Assembly (NCBI GenBank): GCA_001949185.1
Contig: BDGG01000006.1
Location: 726,827 to 790,826 of the forward strand
Direction: 5' to 3'
DNA: 64,000 bases
DNA from: Ramazzottius varieornatus
Lineage: Eukaryota > Tardigrada > Eutardigrada > Parachela > Ramazzottiidae
A model generated the notes under the pieces. That model searched no databases and was not told the origin of the DNA. It was given only the letters and a program-made list of their open reading frames with translations. This document shows, in pieces, positions 34,594-47,377 of this stretch; position 1 is the first letter of the stretch; each line of letters begins with the position of its first letter. The position numbers were made by a program, and so were the translations under genes.

Positions 34594-37500
34594 TCAGATC
34601 ACATGGTTCTCGCTGAGAGACTGCAGATGCATGATCTTGGTTAGTCCGGCCACAGCCACAGGATCGGGCAGGCGACAGTCGGTGATGAGGGTCCACAGTC
34701 TCATCTGGTACTTCCTGACAGCACCTTTGGCCGTCTCTGCCACCGCCACCAGGATCTCCACAATCTTGCGCAGCATCATGATGCTCAGCATGCTGTGTTG
34801 CGTCGGCATCGGCGACTCGTAGCGTCCATCTTCGAACTTGCCTCCATGCTTGGCCATGCGACTGAACTCTTCCATGACCATTGTCAAGTACTCCACACCT
34901 GCCACAAGTCCAACAACATCGGCCAGTCCTCGTAGTCTCAATTCATGACAGATGGGAGTTTTAAGTTTTTCCAAATTTGAACTATTTGGGGGCTCGGCGA
35001 AAACAGTCGACAATTTTCTTGTTTTTCTTTGAATGGCGCACGTTCCCAACGTTACCAACTGAAAGCGTGCTCCACTTGGAAAAAACGATTTTTTCAAGTT
35101 TGTTTTTGCCGAGCTCCAATTCTTTCTTCTTCGTATTTAATTTTGATTAATCTTCAGTCATCATTTCAAGTTCTAAAAACGACGACAACACTGCATCAAA
35201 CTTTCATTCTCTAAGAATCATTGAAAAAATTTTCATGAAATGAATCCCAACAAATTTCATTTCCGAATATCTTTGAACTTATATTTTCTGTCCGACTTAC
35301 CGAAAGGGTGTTCTGCCAAGATGTTGACCATCTTCTCCTCACATCCCACCAGGCCTGCCAAGATGACCAGCGCGAACTCACGGTTGAGCTGCGAGGTGGC
35401 TGTCCACGGGTGGGTGATGGGCAGCAGCTGGATCAAGTTGTGAACCAGCTCGCACAAGACCTTGCCGGTGGGTGTGGCGATGAGGAGGTCCATGTTGGCG
35501 TCATGGACTGTCATCTTGGACAAGGCTTCCAGAGCGAGACACCTTGCCGACAAGTCGCCAGCTAGATGCTGGGACAAGACGGTCGGCAGTGTGTCTTGAG
35601 CTGCCGAAGAAGGACAGACTGTCCAGTGAATCAAACCTTCCAACAATGGCCGACAAACCTGCAACCAAAACTCCATGCAAATCCATTGACGGACGAATGG
35701 AAGGTCGGCAAACGAAACGTAGAAGTTGTGCGTAGAAGTTGTGCGTTAAACGTACAAGTTCGCAAACTCAAATGGCGCACGTTCTAATTCATATTAGCTG
35801 GAAGTGTGCGCCGCTTGAAATGACGATCTTGCGTCGTGCCAAGTGACGCACTCTCTCAGTGTTAATAGCGGAAGGCGTGCGCTACTTGGAAACGACCGCC
35901 TCGAGTTCCCAAGTGGCGCATGTTCTCGTTGTTATCAGCTGGAGGCCCGCGCCAGTTGATATAACGATCTTAAACCCTTCGTTTGCTGGAGTCCTAATAC
36001 TGAACTTTTTCCAAACCGCAAAGCTATAGACATTCAGAAAAAATACAAGGATTTATAAAGAAAATTTCAGTTCGTTCAAAAATTTAGGGGAATTCTCTAT
36101 AGGTTGTTCCAACTTACGGCTTCTTCAGAGTCGCTGAGGTCCAGATGTCCAGCGATATTCGCCAGCGTCACCATCAAGTTCTCTCGGACATGTTCCACGG
36201 TGTCGGTCCACCACGGACTGACCTGCGTCCCCTTGCAACCCACCACTCGTTTCTGTGCTACCTCTTCCGTTCTCGCACTCATCACCAATTCACTCTCATC
36301 TTCTTCCAAATGACCCACTTCCGTGCCACCGTCGTTCTCCTTGTCCCCACTGGGCGATCTAACCACCTCCACCGAGTCCTCTTCCGGATGTGTGTGGTTG
36401 AAGGTGATGAACTGCCCGATCAACCACAACAGTCGCTGATGCTTGGCCATTATGGCTTCATTGCCCGGGATAGCCGCCAAGTTCCTCACGCTCGTCGAGA
36501 TGGCCACACTCTTCCTGGCTATAGTTTCCTGCGTCTCGCTTCTCAAGTTAAAGAAGAACGGGCCTTCTGATCCATCGTCAACTATTTTCATTTTCTTACT
36601 GGGAGATTCCATTGTATCGCTGTCGTTATGATTTTTATTCAGTGTATTTTGTGGGAAGCGTGGGTGTGTCTGTAAATGTGAGCATGTCGGGCATATCGAG
36701 ACGCTGTTCTGCCCATCAGCCTCATTTCCGCTGGATTCGTTCAGGCTACATCTTCGGCACTTCTGGCCGACGGCACTCTCACTAGAGCTGTCCAACAGCA
36801 ATCGCCCCACTGCCACTTCCAGCCAGTCGACCACCGTGTCGAGGAAGCCGGTGGGCAGGTTGCTCAGGATGAAGTAGTTGGCAGTGTGGTCGTCGCAGGT
36901 GTAAATGTTCAGCATCTCGATGGCCCAACCTGACTCGGCTAACAGACCCGACTTGAGACGCATAAAAAGCTTCCGGATCTCCACATTGGTTCCACCTGAA
37001 AGAAACCATACTGTTATCAAAGGGCGTCCAGCATACTTATCAGAGCTACCTGCATACACTAACCCATACATTACTGCGGCGCAAATGGTATGCAGGTTCA
37101 TGATAGATAGTGCAGTGATAGAACATGTCACATCGCGCACCTGCATACGCCTTATCTCATAGTCATCGTAATGTGCCAGTGCGTAGGTTAACGCAACCCA
37201 AGTGCAACAACACTTAATCACGCACTTGCATACGTAACCAGCCTTGCAAGTACCTAACAGGTTGTACGCAGGCGCGTGACCAGGCTAGTGCAATTTGTTT
37301 TGCCGCTCCCTCAAGCTGAAAAAACGACGTTTCCTCACCGAAGTCGCGGATGGTGTACCGCAACCGATTGCGCATCTGGATTTCCGTGGCTTCCACGCTG
37401 TCAGGTGGAAAGTTGAACTCTGGTTGTTGCGGGATCGGTGGAGCTAGTGGCTGGAGCGCTGCCGCGGGAAGCATCGGCATCAGCGGCTGCTGCTGCTGCT

Positions 37501-40500
37501 GTTGCTGTTGTTGTTGTTGGGCAGATGGATGAGGTGGCGGGAAGCGCGTTTGCGGGTGTCCCGCGTGTCCTGGTGGCACCATGGAGCCGATGGGTCCCGG
37601 GTTCATCTGGCTGGGCATCGGTCGCCCATCTTTGCCGGGACTGAACATCATGCGCTGACCGGCATGATGCATGTTTCCGTTGTGCGCCATGGCCATGTTG
37701 GCAACGTTGGCCTGATGGTGAGAACTTGGACCTGCAAAGTACGGATACATCTTCCCTCAAACCCAAAGACCAAAGTAATGCAAGCAAAACCCAAAACAAA
37801 AACCAGAACCAGCGTTCGCGATGATCTGGAGAATATAAGCAGAAAATAGAAAAACAAGGCAAAATCGACGCAACGAAGAAAAAGCGACAAAAATTTAAAA
37901 ATTTTGTAGAATCATGCAATTAAAACCGAAATTCTGATGTGACAGCGTAGGAATGTTGTGATGCAGAACAGGAAAAGCCACAATAATCAGCTAAACTTTT
38001 GAGTAACCGAATCGGGAATATTCTGGTAGAAGCTCAGTTAAAGTCAGAAACAAACCGATCATGTCATAGCAAAATTTTCCAACGTAAATTACTGCACAAG
38101 CAATTTTCACCACGAAATCATAGAAAGACCGAAAGGCTAGTCGAGGCATTGAACCGACCAAGCATTTTTCATAACTCACGCAACGAGCTCCACCACAATC
38201 CCAAACACGAAATGAATAAGCAAATGCGTGCAAAGCCAAGCCACAGAAAAATCACCGGGATCGATAAAAGATTTCAAAAGCGGCAGCACGGTAATGTAGA
38301 GGGATACTCTGGAAAATGAGGACGGAAGATCAAAAGAAAAGCTAGCCAGCAGAGACGGAGAACGGAAGGAAGCCTGGGGGGAAAATTAAAGAGGGATAGA
38401 TGATTACGGGATGAGCGGCTGTTTATACCTGCGCCGCTATTGAAGGAGGAGGAAGCGTGGCGATTGTCCTGTTGGCCAATTAGGCCTTGCTGGGACTGAG
38501 CGGGCGACTGCTGCGCTGGTTGCTGTGGCATAAACTGCGCGCTTAAATTACCTTGGCGCTCATCTGCCACTCCACCTCCTCCCGCACTTATTTCCGGCGG
38601 CCCATTATCCGTGAAGCCCCTCGTGCCGCCCACGTAACTGGCTTGCATGACATCCCTGCAAAACACAAATCATAATCAGAGACTAGGATTACGCCATCGT
38701 CTTGTTCGCGTACCAGAGGCGGAATCTCCGTGATGAACGAAGATTTTGCTAATCCAGGCAAAAACAATATTCAGTAAGATGAAAACTGATGGCAGAAAAT
38801 TGGCAATGTTTCATGTAAAAAGAGAAATAAACCGCTTCCAACTGGAACCTTCAACACTGATCCAGAGGACAATAGACCTTTTTCTGGCGCTTTTCTGTCG
38901 CTTTTGAGAAATCGAAACCCGAATTTTAATTAATTGACAATCCCATTCCGTTTAAATTTCGTTTGAACTCGAGACTTGGGTCAGACATGGAATTTGACGA
39001 AGGATGTCTTACCCTGCACCGCGGTTCTGGATGCTCTGCTGAGGATGACGAGGCTGCAGCAAGTCGTTCTGTTGTTGATGATGCTGCTGAGCCTGTTGTT
39101 GTTGTTGCTGAGCCTGCATTTGTTGCATCTGTTGTTGCTGCTGCTGGAAGCGCATCTGTGCAGCATAAGGATCATCCCCAGGACCGCCATCCTGTCCCAT
39201 GGAAGGTCCCTGCATCATCTGACCCTGAGGTCCCCAGTACATACCTCCAGGTCCTTGGGGTCCACCCATCTCACCTAATCCATCCAAAATCCTCAGTTAC
39301 CAAAACAGGAACTCTACAGCCAAACTCGACAACACAGCTCTTCCAAGTGGCTCCACACCAACACCACTGTACTCCCGCGATACACACGCCATACTTCCCT
39401 CTGTATTAGGAAAAGTAGTACTGCAAGTAAAAAAGTACCGTAGCGTTAACTGAGCTGATTGTCTGATCAGCTTGTTCTCAGCTTGTTCTTCGATCGAAGA
39501 GAACAGTGGTGACGAAGTGGCGGAAGATTCCTCTTTAGAGTACAGCTTTTCGACTGATTATTGATTCAATAAAGTTCAAATTTTCTGCCCCCGGGAGGTG
39601 CACATTCCTGACGTACGTACGAGTATGGCGTGTGTATCGCGGGAGTACAGTACGTGCGCCACTTGGGGAACTCGACGAGATCGCTTCTATAACTGGCGCA
39701 CACCGCCAGCCAAAAACAGTGAAAACGTGCACCACTTGACAAGACAGTCTTGTCACGTTTGTTTGCCGAGCTCCCAAACACGAACAACAATATTACAATA
39801 GCCCATCACGTAATTTGATCATTTTCACTCATTCGTGTGTTTGTTATTATTTCGACTCTAATTTTTTCAAGCATTTACCTGGCCCAGGCATCATGCCTGG
39901 CTGGCCTTGTCCCGGTCGCATCTGGCCATAAGGACCTCCTTGCATCGGGCCAGGCTGTTGTTGCTGCTGCATGAAGGCAGTTTGGGCGCCAGACGGCATA
40001 CCATCGAGACCATCCATCTGGTCCTTCACTGAATTCACTGAGCCTAAAATCCACAACAGAAGCAACATTTTAATCGGATCAAGATTTTTCAATCAGCCTT
40101 CTTTTCACGGTAGAAGCCCTGACAAAACCGGAATCCCAAATCTCAGCCTTCACTGTGCCTAATCATATCCAAATTACAACCCTGGAAGAGATGACGCTTG
40201 AGAGAAATCGGGAGCTCGACTAACAAACTTGTCAGCATTGTTTTCAAAAGTGGCGCACGTTTCCTCTGTTATTGGCTGTAGCCGTGCGCCACATGGAAAA
40301 ACGATGTTGTCCAGTTTGTTTGTCCGGGTCTCAATCTATTATTCGCAAAACAGTCTACACCGTATACGTCTAAATCGTATAGTAGTGTACGTACTTCGCG
40401 GTCGTTTGTTTTTGGCTTCATTGGTGCGGTTCCTTCCGGGTGGCTTGACAGGTGGCGCCGCTTCGGCTGCTTCGATGATGGAGGATGGCTCAACTCCCCC

Positions 40501-42534
40501 TTGGTCATACCGAGCTTCGTAAGGCAAGACGAATTTGATGTACTGCTTCTTGAGCGTGTACGCTGTGTTGGGATTGGGAGAAGTGATGCCCAGTTGAGCG
40601 GCGATTTCCTTCCATCCTTTGGTCCGATGGACCTAAATGAGAAAACCAGTGGACTTGTCTCCAACAATATCGTGCTCAAGAATGGAAAATGGGAGCTCGG
40701 CAAAAGACACCCGACAAAATTTTTCTTCTGACTGGCGCGTTCTCGGTACTTTTGACTGAAAGCGTGCGTCACTTAGGAAACGATCTTCTGGGTGGCGCAC
40801 ATACTCGGTGTCACTTGCTGGGAATGTGCACCAGTTGCGAAAGCAATTTTGCTCAAGTGGCGCACTCTTTCGGTGTTACGGCTGACAACGTGCGCCGCTT
40901 GATAAAGCATTCTTGTAAAGTTTGTTTGACTAGGTCGGGAAGATATTACGGTACCTCAATATAGCCTCCGCGGTTCTTGACGTTATGGTACAGCTTGTAC
41001 AGATCCAGGGTAGTCTTGCTAATAACTGGGACATTTAGCATGGGCGTCTTGATCTCCTCGCAATTTTGTATCAACTGATCCAAAAACAACTTCCGGTCCG
41101 GCTCGGAGCCCATTTCGTACAGCTGACCCAACTTCTCCGCTGCCGATTTCTACAGGAAACATGAAGAGCTTATTGATTAAAGTAACATTGTCGCAGGCCA
41201 CTTTGGGGCTTACGCTGCCGCTTCCGTGCGAGCTGGTTTCCGGTTTGGTCCAAGCATGTCCATCCGAGCTATCTTCGCCTTCGCCCGGCGCCGGACTGGG
41301 TGGGACCTTTGCTTTGGACTTGCTCTTCTTTGGTTTAGTGGGAGATGGTGTGGAAGGTAGCGACTCAGCCGGGAAAGCGAACTCTCGAGACTGCTGTCCA
41401 GCCACAAAGAGGTTCTGGCTGCTGGAAGACGAGTGCTGCGAATGCGACGGGGAAGACAGGTGCGAGTGTGGATCGGCTAACATCTGGGTAGGCATATCCG
41501 TACCTGAAAAACACAACACTTCACTCACTGAGTCAGATAATCGCAATACCGAAGGATCAAAACTAATTCGAACATAAAACAGCGACTTTAGAATGGTGTA
41601 CCTTGGGAAGCCTGCTGTAATGACCATGGCGGACCCATTCCTTCCGGCCAGTTTCCTCCCGCTGCGTTCGATCCAAAACCATGCTGACCAGCCTGTTGTG
41701 GGGAAGGAAAAGTGGAAGACGGTGGGAAGGCGGCAGAAGAGTCCTACAAACACAATAATTACACAAATGCAACTGACAACCGGCGCATAAAGCAGACTAC
41801 GGAGGTCGAGGTTTAGGTCTTGATATATGGAGGGTCTAGGACACGGATTTCACAACTCATCAGGGGTTCAAGCACGGACGGGTTGACACATTGAGGGTCT
41901 TGGCACTAACCTCGATGGACGGACTGCTTTCCACTTTGGGCTTCTTCGATCTGTTCCGTTTCCTCGGAGTAGTTACAGGCGTTTCCGCTAAAGGCATATC
42001 CGGCATATTCTGTGGCGCACTCATACTGGAAGACGGTGAAGGAGAAGCTGGGGCTGTTTCAGCGGGGCTTTCTTTCTTCTTGCGACTCTTCTTAGGCTTG
42101 GGTTTCGGTTCGGGCGTGGAGGGGGGTGGAATATCTTGTGGAGGCATAGACGGCATACCTGGTACCTTCATGGCTTGATTGCTTTGTGGAAGTCCGGCTG
42201 GAAGCTGCATTGGGTTAGTAGGTGCGTAAGAAGACATGTTCGGGTTGAAGCCAGCGTAGTTCTGCATCCACGGGTCCATATGCTGTGACTGCATGTCCAT
42301 CATGTTCTGTCCAGGTGGCTGTTGTTGCTGCTGTTGCATCGCTTGCATAGGCATTCCGTCGGGTCGAGTAGGCATGCCTGGGTTGAACATTCCAGCCATG
42401 GGACCAGGCATGCCATACTGATAGTATTGTCCAGGCGGAGGTCCGTAGGAAGACGGTGTGGAGAGGAGATGGTTGAGGGTGGACTGAGGGGGCCGAGAAC
42501 TGCTGGGGTATCCTCCGCTTTGATCGCCGTCCAT
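34594..42534 (-). CDS. ARID1: ARID1/BAF250 (Osa) subunit of the SWI/SNF (BAF) complex
   Basis: Twelve exons: 42534-41911, 41743-41602, 41503-41214, 41149-40955, 40632-40395, 40043-39879, 39274-39013, 38655-38429, 37731-37339, 36995-36118, 35658-35301 and 34898-34594. All phases agree, giving about 1358 aa. The N-terminal part is rich in Pro, Gly, Met and Gln. The ARID DNA-binding domain spans the fourth and fifth exons (LYEMGSEPDRKLFLDQLI, DLYKLYHNVKNRGGYIEV, GWKEIAAQLGI, YTLKKQYIKFVLPYE). A Gln-rich linker with an 11-residue Gln run follows. The last three exons form the BAF250_C domain (LKSGLLAESGWAIEMLNIY, WTVCPSSAAQDTL, LALEALSKMTVHDANMDLLI), which docks on the SWI/SNF core. An acidic insert with Asp/Glu and Ser splits that domain in sequence. 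Five introns carry palindromic repeats. It is shorter than vertebrate ARID1A/B (over 2000 aa), as the N-terminal low-complexity part is reduced. Confidence 0.93.
34985..35113. repeat. Single-module copy of the palindromic repeat, ARID1 intron
   Basis: Best-preserved single-module copy. GGGGGCTCGGCGAAAACAGT opens it, the module has arms AATGGCGCACGTTC and GCGTGCTCCACTTGG, and CAAGTTTGTTTTTGCCGAGC closes it. Shows that the basic unit is a palindrome of about 130 bp with GAGCTCGGCAAA ends. Confidence 0.75.
35765..35970. repeat. Three modules of the palindromic repeat, ARID1 intron
   Basis: Arms AAATGGCGCACGTTC / GTGTGCGCCGCTTG, CAAGTGACGCACTC / GCGTGCGCTACTTGG and CAAGTGGCGCATGTTC / CGCGCCAGTTG follow one another, separated by CGATCTTG-type linkers. 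The outer ends are missing or decayed. Confidence 0.65.
37474..37530 (-). repeat. CAG/CAA tract encoding polyglutamine in ARID1
   Basis: Eleven consecutive Gln codons on the minus strand, a mix of CAG and CAA, in the ninth exon. Mixed codons make the tract less prone to slippage. A second interrupted Gln stretch is encoded at about 39060-39150. Confidence 0.8.
39649..39774. repeat. Palindromic repeat copy, ARID1 intron
   Basis: GTACGTGCGCCACTTGGGG, AACTGGCGCACACCG and GAAAACGTGCACCACTTG, then the right end CACGTTTGTTTGCCGAGCTC. The left outer end is not seen. Confidence 0.65.
40207..40335. repeat. Single-module palindromic repeat, ARID1 intron
   Basis: Starts ATCGGGAGCTCGACTAAC, module AAGTGGCGCACGTTTCC / CCGTGCGCCACATGG, ends CCAGTTTGTTTGTCCGGGTC. 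Lies entirely between two ARID1 exons. Confidence 0.7.
40688..40935. repeat. Three-module palindromic repeat, ARID1 intron
   Basis: Opens ATGGGAGCTCGGCAAAAGAC, then modules with arms ACTGGCGCGTTC / GCGTGCGTCACTTAGG, GGGTGGCGCACATAC / TGTGCACCAGTTG and CAAGTGGCGCACTC / CGTGCGCCGCTTG, closing GTAAAGTTTGTTTGACTAGG. Compared with the copies at 34985 and 40207 it shows module number changing inside otherwise similar ends. Confidence 0.7.
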
Positions 42535-43015
42535 TCTTCACACCTGAGCTCCTGAATTTCAACAGCCAATCTAAGTGTCCAAGCGGTCCATAATCCTGGG
42601 ATTCGAATGCATACGAAGAAGCTATCAGAGTGACAGAAAATCCAGAGATTCAGAATGGATTTCAACGGAGACGAAGAAACTGAGGACCATGAAGAAACGA
42701 TAGCACTGTTTGCCCTACGGCTCACCAAAGCCTAAGCGATAACCTATGAACAGCAAACCGTACCGAAAAAACTGTAATGTCAGTTAGTCGCATGTACCCT
42801 GTGAGTCACCAGATAGTGGTCAACCTACGGTATTCGGCTGCCGTGCGGTGCACGCCGCTCGCTCTGACCTGTGTATGGTTTGTTGTGGATTTTGATTTTT
42901 AATGTTCGTGTTTCCTCCGATTTCCGGTTGGAGTGGCTTCCACGTTGCTCTGCCCGCCCGTGGAAGCACACGTGCTGCGAGTTTGACTTCCCCGGAATAC
43001 CCTACTGTGTAAAGA
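42535..43015. promoter_or_regulatory. Shared upstream region of divergent ARID1 and MIF4G gene A
   Basis: 481 bp separate the two divergent start codons, so it must hold the 5' UTRs and promoters of both, unless 5' exons lie elsewhere. I see no clear TATA box. GC content rises at 42910-43010. A bidirectional promoter is inference. Confidence 0.45.
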
Positions 43016-44670
43016 ATGCCTGCTCGCCGGAGGAACAGAAAGACGCAAGGAAGCCTGGCCGTCCAGAAGGAAATCGAGGTAAGTGCAGCAAAGTGCAATT
43101 AACCACTGCTGTCAGGGAAGCTTGCCCGATTCAGCCTGCTTATTCTTGTTGCAGAAACTGCAGGATGGAGTGTGGATGTGGGCCAACACTATCGAGGCGA
43201 GTTTCGCGACGTTGCCTGCGGAACTGATGAAGCTGCCAATCGCTGAATCCTACGATCATCTGGTGGCTACCATCAACGAACTCATCGAAGCAGCTCTGTG
43301 CAATCCACAGCATCATGCCAAATATGTTAAACTGTTGCTTGCTCTGAGCACCAAAGTCAAACCCAAAAACCAGAACATCACTTTTCACAGCCTATTGGTC
43401 CAGCAAGTGCAAGAGTACCTCGACTACGTGAAAGCTGAATGCGAATCCGCCTACGAGCAGCGGGGCGACGATAAAGGTCCCGTCACCCCACTGGACGAAG
43501 ATGCCTACTCCAAGAAGGAACGTTTCTTGGCCTTCACACAGTAAGAAACTGGAAAATGTCCCCATCTGTTTTGACTTTGAAACTGAATGGCGTTCCTGGT
43601 TTACAGATTGGTGGTGAACTTGTACGACTTCAACATAGTGTCGTATTCGTTCATGACAAAGTCCTGTAAGGAGCTACTTCCGGAGGCCAATAATGTTCGT
43701 CTGGTTGATCAGGTCAAGCTGGAATGCCTGTGCATGCTGTTGACGTCGTATACTGACGGCAATAAGAAGTCGCTAACACATATTAATGTAAGAGTAATTC
43801 ATGGTGAATCGTTGCTACGTTTTCCTTAGCTTTGGTCGGTGCCGACGGTATATTTATAATTTATCGCGTGTTTCATTGCAGGCTGTGGGGCCCTACATTA
43901 CACAACTTCGAAAGTTCTGCGAGAAGAAAGTTACCTCCGCCAGAGTGCGCACGACAATGTGGAATACCGTGGCAAAGTACGATCAGGTGATGTCCACATT
44001 GCACAGTGCTGCTGCTGCTGCGGAGAAAAAGAAGCAAGCAGTCCCGAAGCCTCAGAAGGCTCAACCGGCTAACCAGCCTTCCGTCCTACCTGTACAAAGT
44101 CATTCAGACCCACTGACAGTCAGGGCTATCACGATTGATTTTACTCGAGGCGCCAGAATACGTGAGGAACCCACCGGCTTGAGATCGTCTTCGTCGTGTG
44201 GCTCTTTCCACAGCGCAACTGACAGCTTGCACAGTCAAGACAGTACTTTAAAAAGCTGGGCTCTTCCCATACTTCCCTCTACTTCCAAGCAGCCCCACAC
44301 CGCAACATACGATCAGCTGGTGGAGATGTACGTGATGTGTCTGCAAAACCACCAGCTTCTGGAAGGGTTGAGTGGAAAGACATTGGCGAAGAACTGTGGT
44401 CTGACTCAGCCGGACTTCCGTCATCTGCAGTGGATGAAGAAGGAGGGCAGCTCGGACTTGGCGGGTAAAGCCAACAACATTCACCTTTCGGTCGCAAAGT
44501 TCCTGGATGAGGCTGAACGGTCGTTGCAGCAGCATATGCGAGCGTACTATGAAACCGTGGAGAAGGCCGCCGAGGAAAAGATCAACGAGTTGGTGGAAAG
44601 TCTGCCGGCAAACAGTCGAGCCGACATCAACAAAAGAGCGTACGAGGCCTCGTTGTTCAAGTCGCACTGA
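43016..44670 (+). CDS. MIF4G-domain paralogue A (eIF4G-like, novel C-terminal module)
   Basis: Exons 43016-43078, 43155-43540, 43607-43787 and 43882-44670, in phase, 472 aa. An in-frame TAA just before the ATG fixes the start. After a basic 21-residue first exon, residues about 22-245 follow the MIF4G (HEAT-type) pattern of eIF4G: LMKLPIAESYDHLVATINEL, YVKLLLALS, TFHSLLVQQVQEYLD, LPEANNVRLVDQVKLECLCM (compare the LECLCQIM of eIF4G), and SARVRTTMWNTV. A Lys/Ala/Pro/Ser-rich linker leads to a C-terminal module of about 120 residues (QLVEMYVMCLQNHQLLEG, LTQPDFRHLQWMKKEG, SLQQHMRAYYETVEKA, INELVESLPANSRADINKRA) shared by all paralogues, which I do not recognise. MIF4G domains are scaffolds for eIF4A-type helicases or RNA, so a translation or mRNA role is likely; the partner is unknown. 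First of a tandem array. Confidence 0.75.
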
Positions 44671-45326
44671 TAGTCGACGACGGATCTGCAATGTCACGAT
44701 CTTAAGCGGCCCTCGGAGATTTTTTTCCTTGACGCGCGTGATTTTTTATCTATTTCATTCCAAACTTATTTTTTTCGCATATGAATCACAGCACAATTTT
44801 GCTCGAAGCCCGAGAAATGCTCGGCCTCGAAGCCAGAGAGCTCGATCTTTTCTGACAGTTTATCCAAGTCCAAGATTATTCAGGGAGCAGTAGAACTGTA
44901 GAAAACTAGAAGTTGCCAAGAATAGGGTCCTGGAAGAGAAGATGAGGGACTTCATGCGGGAGGGACCACCCGTTGTATGGCACGCTGACCGGTGAATTAC
45001 TGGATTGTTGTACTCTAAACTTGATTTTGCCCATTTCTGGATCCGGATCGGACGCTAAGAGTTTTCGGCGTTCGGGAGATGGATTTCGGATAGCTTTCTG
45101 TAACGTGACCTTTCGAGGTTGCAGATTGACGGCTTGGGTGATACGACTGGAAGTTCGTTTACTTTTTCACCCTGCTCTACTTGAAACTTGGAGATTGCAC
45201 GCACGAGTAGCTGTTGGCTGAAATACCAAATCCTGATGGTGAGCGCCGTTTTTTCCAGTCCGGCGCGTTGAGTTGTAACATATTTTTGTGTTATTGTATA
45301 GTATCGAAGGGTCGAACTGTTTGAAG

Positions 45327-46992
45327 ATGTTGTCTCGTCGGAAACTCACACACTCCAGTGCGGAGCTGCAGAGAGAAATCGAGGCAAGAATTTGGTAGTC
45401 CAAGTCCTCTTTATCAGCGCACGACGTCATATAGTTTCAGCGCGAGTTTCGGTGTTCTGGTGTTAAGAGCTCTCCGTTGTCTTTCGAAGCTCCAAAGCCA
45501 AGTGCAGTCATGGATCAGCGCAATCGGCGGCGTCGATTTCCATCAACTTCCGGTGGAACTGATAAAGCTGCTTATCGCAAAATCCCACGATTTTTTTGGT
45601 GGCTACCATCAGCGAGATCATCGAAGCCGTTTTGATTGATCCAATGCGCGATACGCTCTACGTTAGGCTTTGTAAGGCTCTGGGTTCTAGAGCAAGGATC
45701 CGGGACCAGGACCAGACTTTCCACAGTATTCTGGTTCAGCAGATGCAAGAATACTTCGATTTTCTAAAAGCTGATTGCATGCATGTATTTGAGCAAAGGG
45801 GAAATATCAGCGGTGCGGTCAGTCCGCTGGAAGAGAATGTAATCTCAAAGAAGAAACGCTTCCTGGCGATCACCCAGTAAGAATCTATCCGCAAATAGTT
45901 TCTGATAGTTTCTAGTTTCTGATTCGACCATTGTCAACCATCCTCAATATTTAAGGCCGAAGATCTTCCAGATTCGCGGTGGCACTTTATGGTGATAACG
46001 TGTTGTCGTACTTGTTCGTGTTAACAAGCTGCAAGGGATTGTTTCCTGAAACGAATAATGTCGCGCAGTTCGACCAAGTCAAGCTGGAATGTCTGGGCAA
46101 GCTCTCGATGGCGTTCGTTGAAAAGAACTTCAAAGTCCCAGCGCGTCTTACTGTAAGTCGGTTTTTTTCCAGATCTGTCACTGATTCGACGCTGCTGTAT
46201 TCTGATACTAGCCGAAATTACTCCGTTCGCAGGCTCTGGAACCCTACTTCGACTGGCTGCGCAAACTGTACGAGGCAAGAGCCACGTCGGCAAAAGTGAG
46301 GGCTGTGATATTCCAAGCAGTCACACTCTATGACAGAGTGCTCGTTTCTGCGGAAAGCGCTACAGGACCGACCCCGATGATCTAGAAACAAGTGGCGGGG
46401 AAGCCGGCGCAAGGAAACCAAAAAGCTGCTGTACCTGTAACTGCACTCCCATCTTCTCTAAGCGCGGTTACACGTGGGTCACCGACGACGAGGACCAACA
46501 CGAACACCAACGAAGGGTGCCCTAGCCTCCGTCCATCTGATTCGTCCGACTTCATCCAGACGAGCAAGATTGGCCAAGAAGGTAACGCGAATACTCGGCT
46601 CTTCCGATGCTATCTTCCACTTCGAAGGACCCTTTCACCGGTACCTCGACAAGCTGGTTAACATGTGCGAAATGCGCCAGCGTAACTATCAGCGACTACA
46701 GGCGCTCAATGAAAAGATTTTGGTGGAAGACTGTGGTCTGATTGGGCCGGACTTCGGTTACCTGCAATGGATGAAAAGAAACACCAGTTCGGCTTTGGCT
46801 GAACAGGCTGGTGGCATCTCCACCGCTGTCGATAAGTTTTTGAAGGGAGCCGAAGGTTCTGTGCAGCAGCATATGCAGGCGTACTACGGGACAGTGGAGA
46901 AGGCTACTGAGGAAACTATCAACGAGCTGGTCGAAAGCATTCCTGTTAATGGTCGGACGGATGTTAACCAAAAAGCCTACAATGCGTGCTGA
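45327..46992 (+). pseudogene. MIF4G paralogue B, degraded
   Basis: Same plan as gene A: first exon 45327-45383 (19 codons), second from about 45490 to 45879, third 45967-46150 and last from 46232. Defects: the first donor is GC instead of GT (45384); the second exon has an extra base in a T7 run near 45593 where A reads GATCATCTGG; an in-frame TAG at 46383-46385 ends the fourth exon early although the frame continues (KQVAGKPAQGNQKAAVP); and a further frameshift near 46600 precedes an otherwise good C-terminal module (QLVNMC-like start, LIGPDFGYLQWMKRN, SVQQHMQAYYGTVEKA). A homopolymer error in the assembly could explain one lesion but not all. Confidence 0.7.
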
Positions 46993-47377
46993 CTCGATCT
47001 CAGCAGCGACAAGAGCTGGCTAAGAAACTGGTCACGATCCGGGTCGACGTGAAAAAGTTGCGCGGGCGGTGCACGTGTGTTGAAAAATCAGATGTGAAAA
47101 TTCGGACTGAATCAGTTGGGTTAGTGTGAATGAATTCAGTACGCTCCATTTACGTTTATTAAACGGGATCGGACCATGGCCAGTATATGGACCAACTTTC
47201 TTTCGTAGTTTACACATTCATGTACTTTTGCTATGGTTTGCTCATGGTCTGCCATAGTTCCGCCATGGTTCTGGCAAGTTGTGCCATACTTGAACTGCTC
47301 ACGGGTTAGGGTCACCTGTTGTTGCGGCCAAAGCGTAGTTTAGTCATAGTTTCCTGCTCAATAAACGTACATGGAGC

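Noticed and set aside
36097-36117. ARID1 ending at the stop just after 36118
   Set aside because: GTAAGT follows the last family codon and two more exons with BAF250_C sequence join in phase, so the stop is intronic.
37401-37919. 172-codon minus-strand frame overlapping ARID1 exon nine
   Set aside because: Out of frame with the ARID1 exon, which has matching splice phases and family sequence; the length comes from the CAG/GGC-rich composition.
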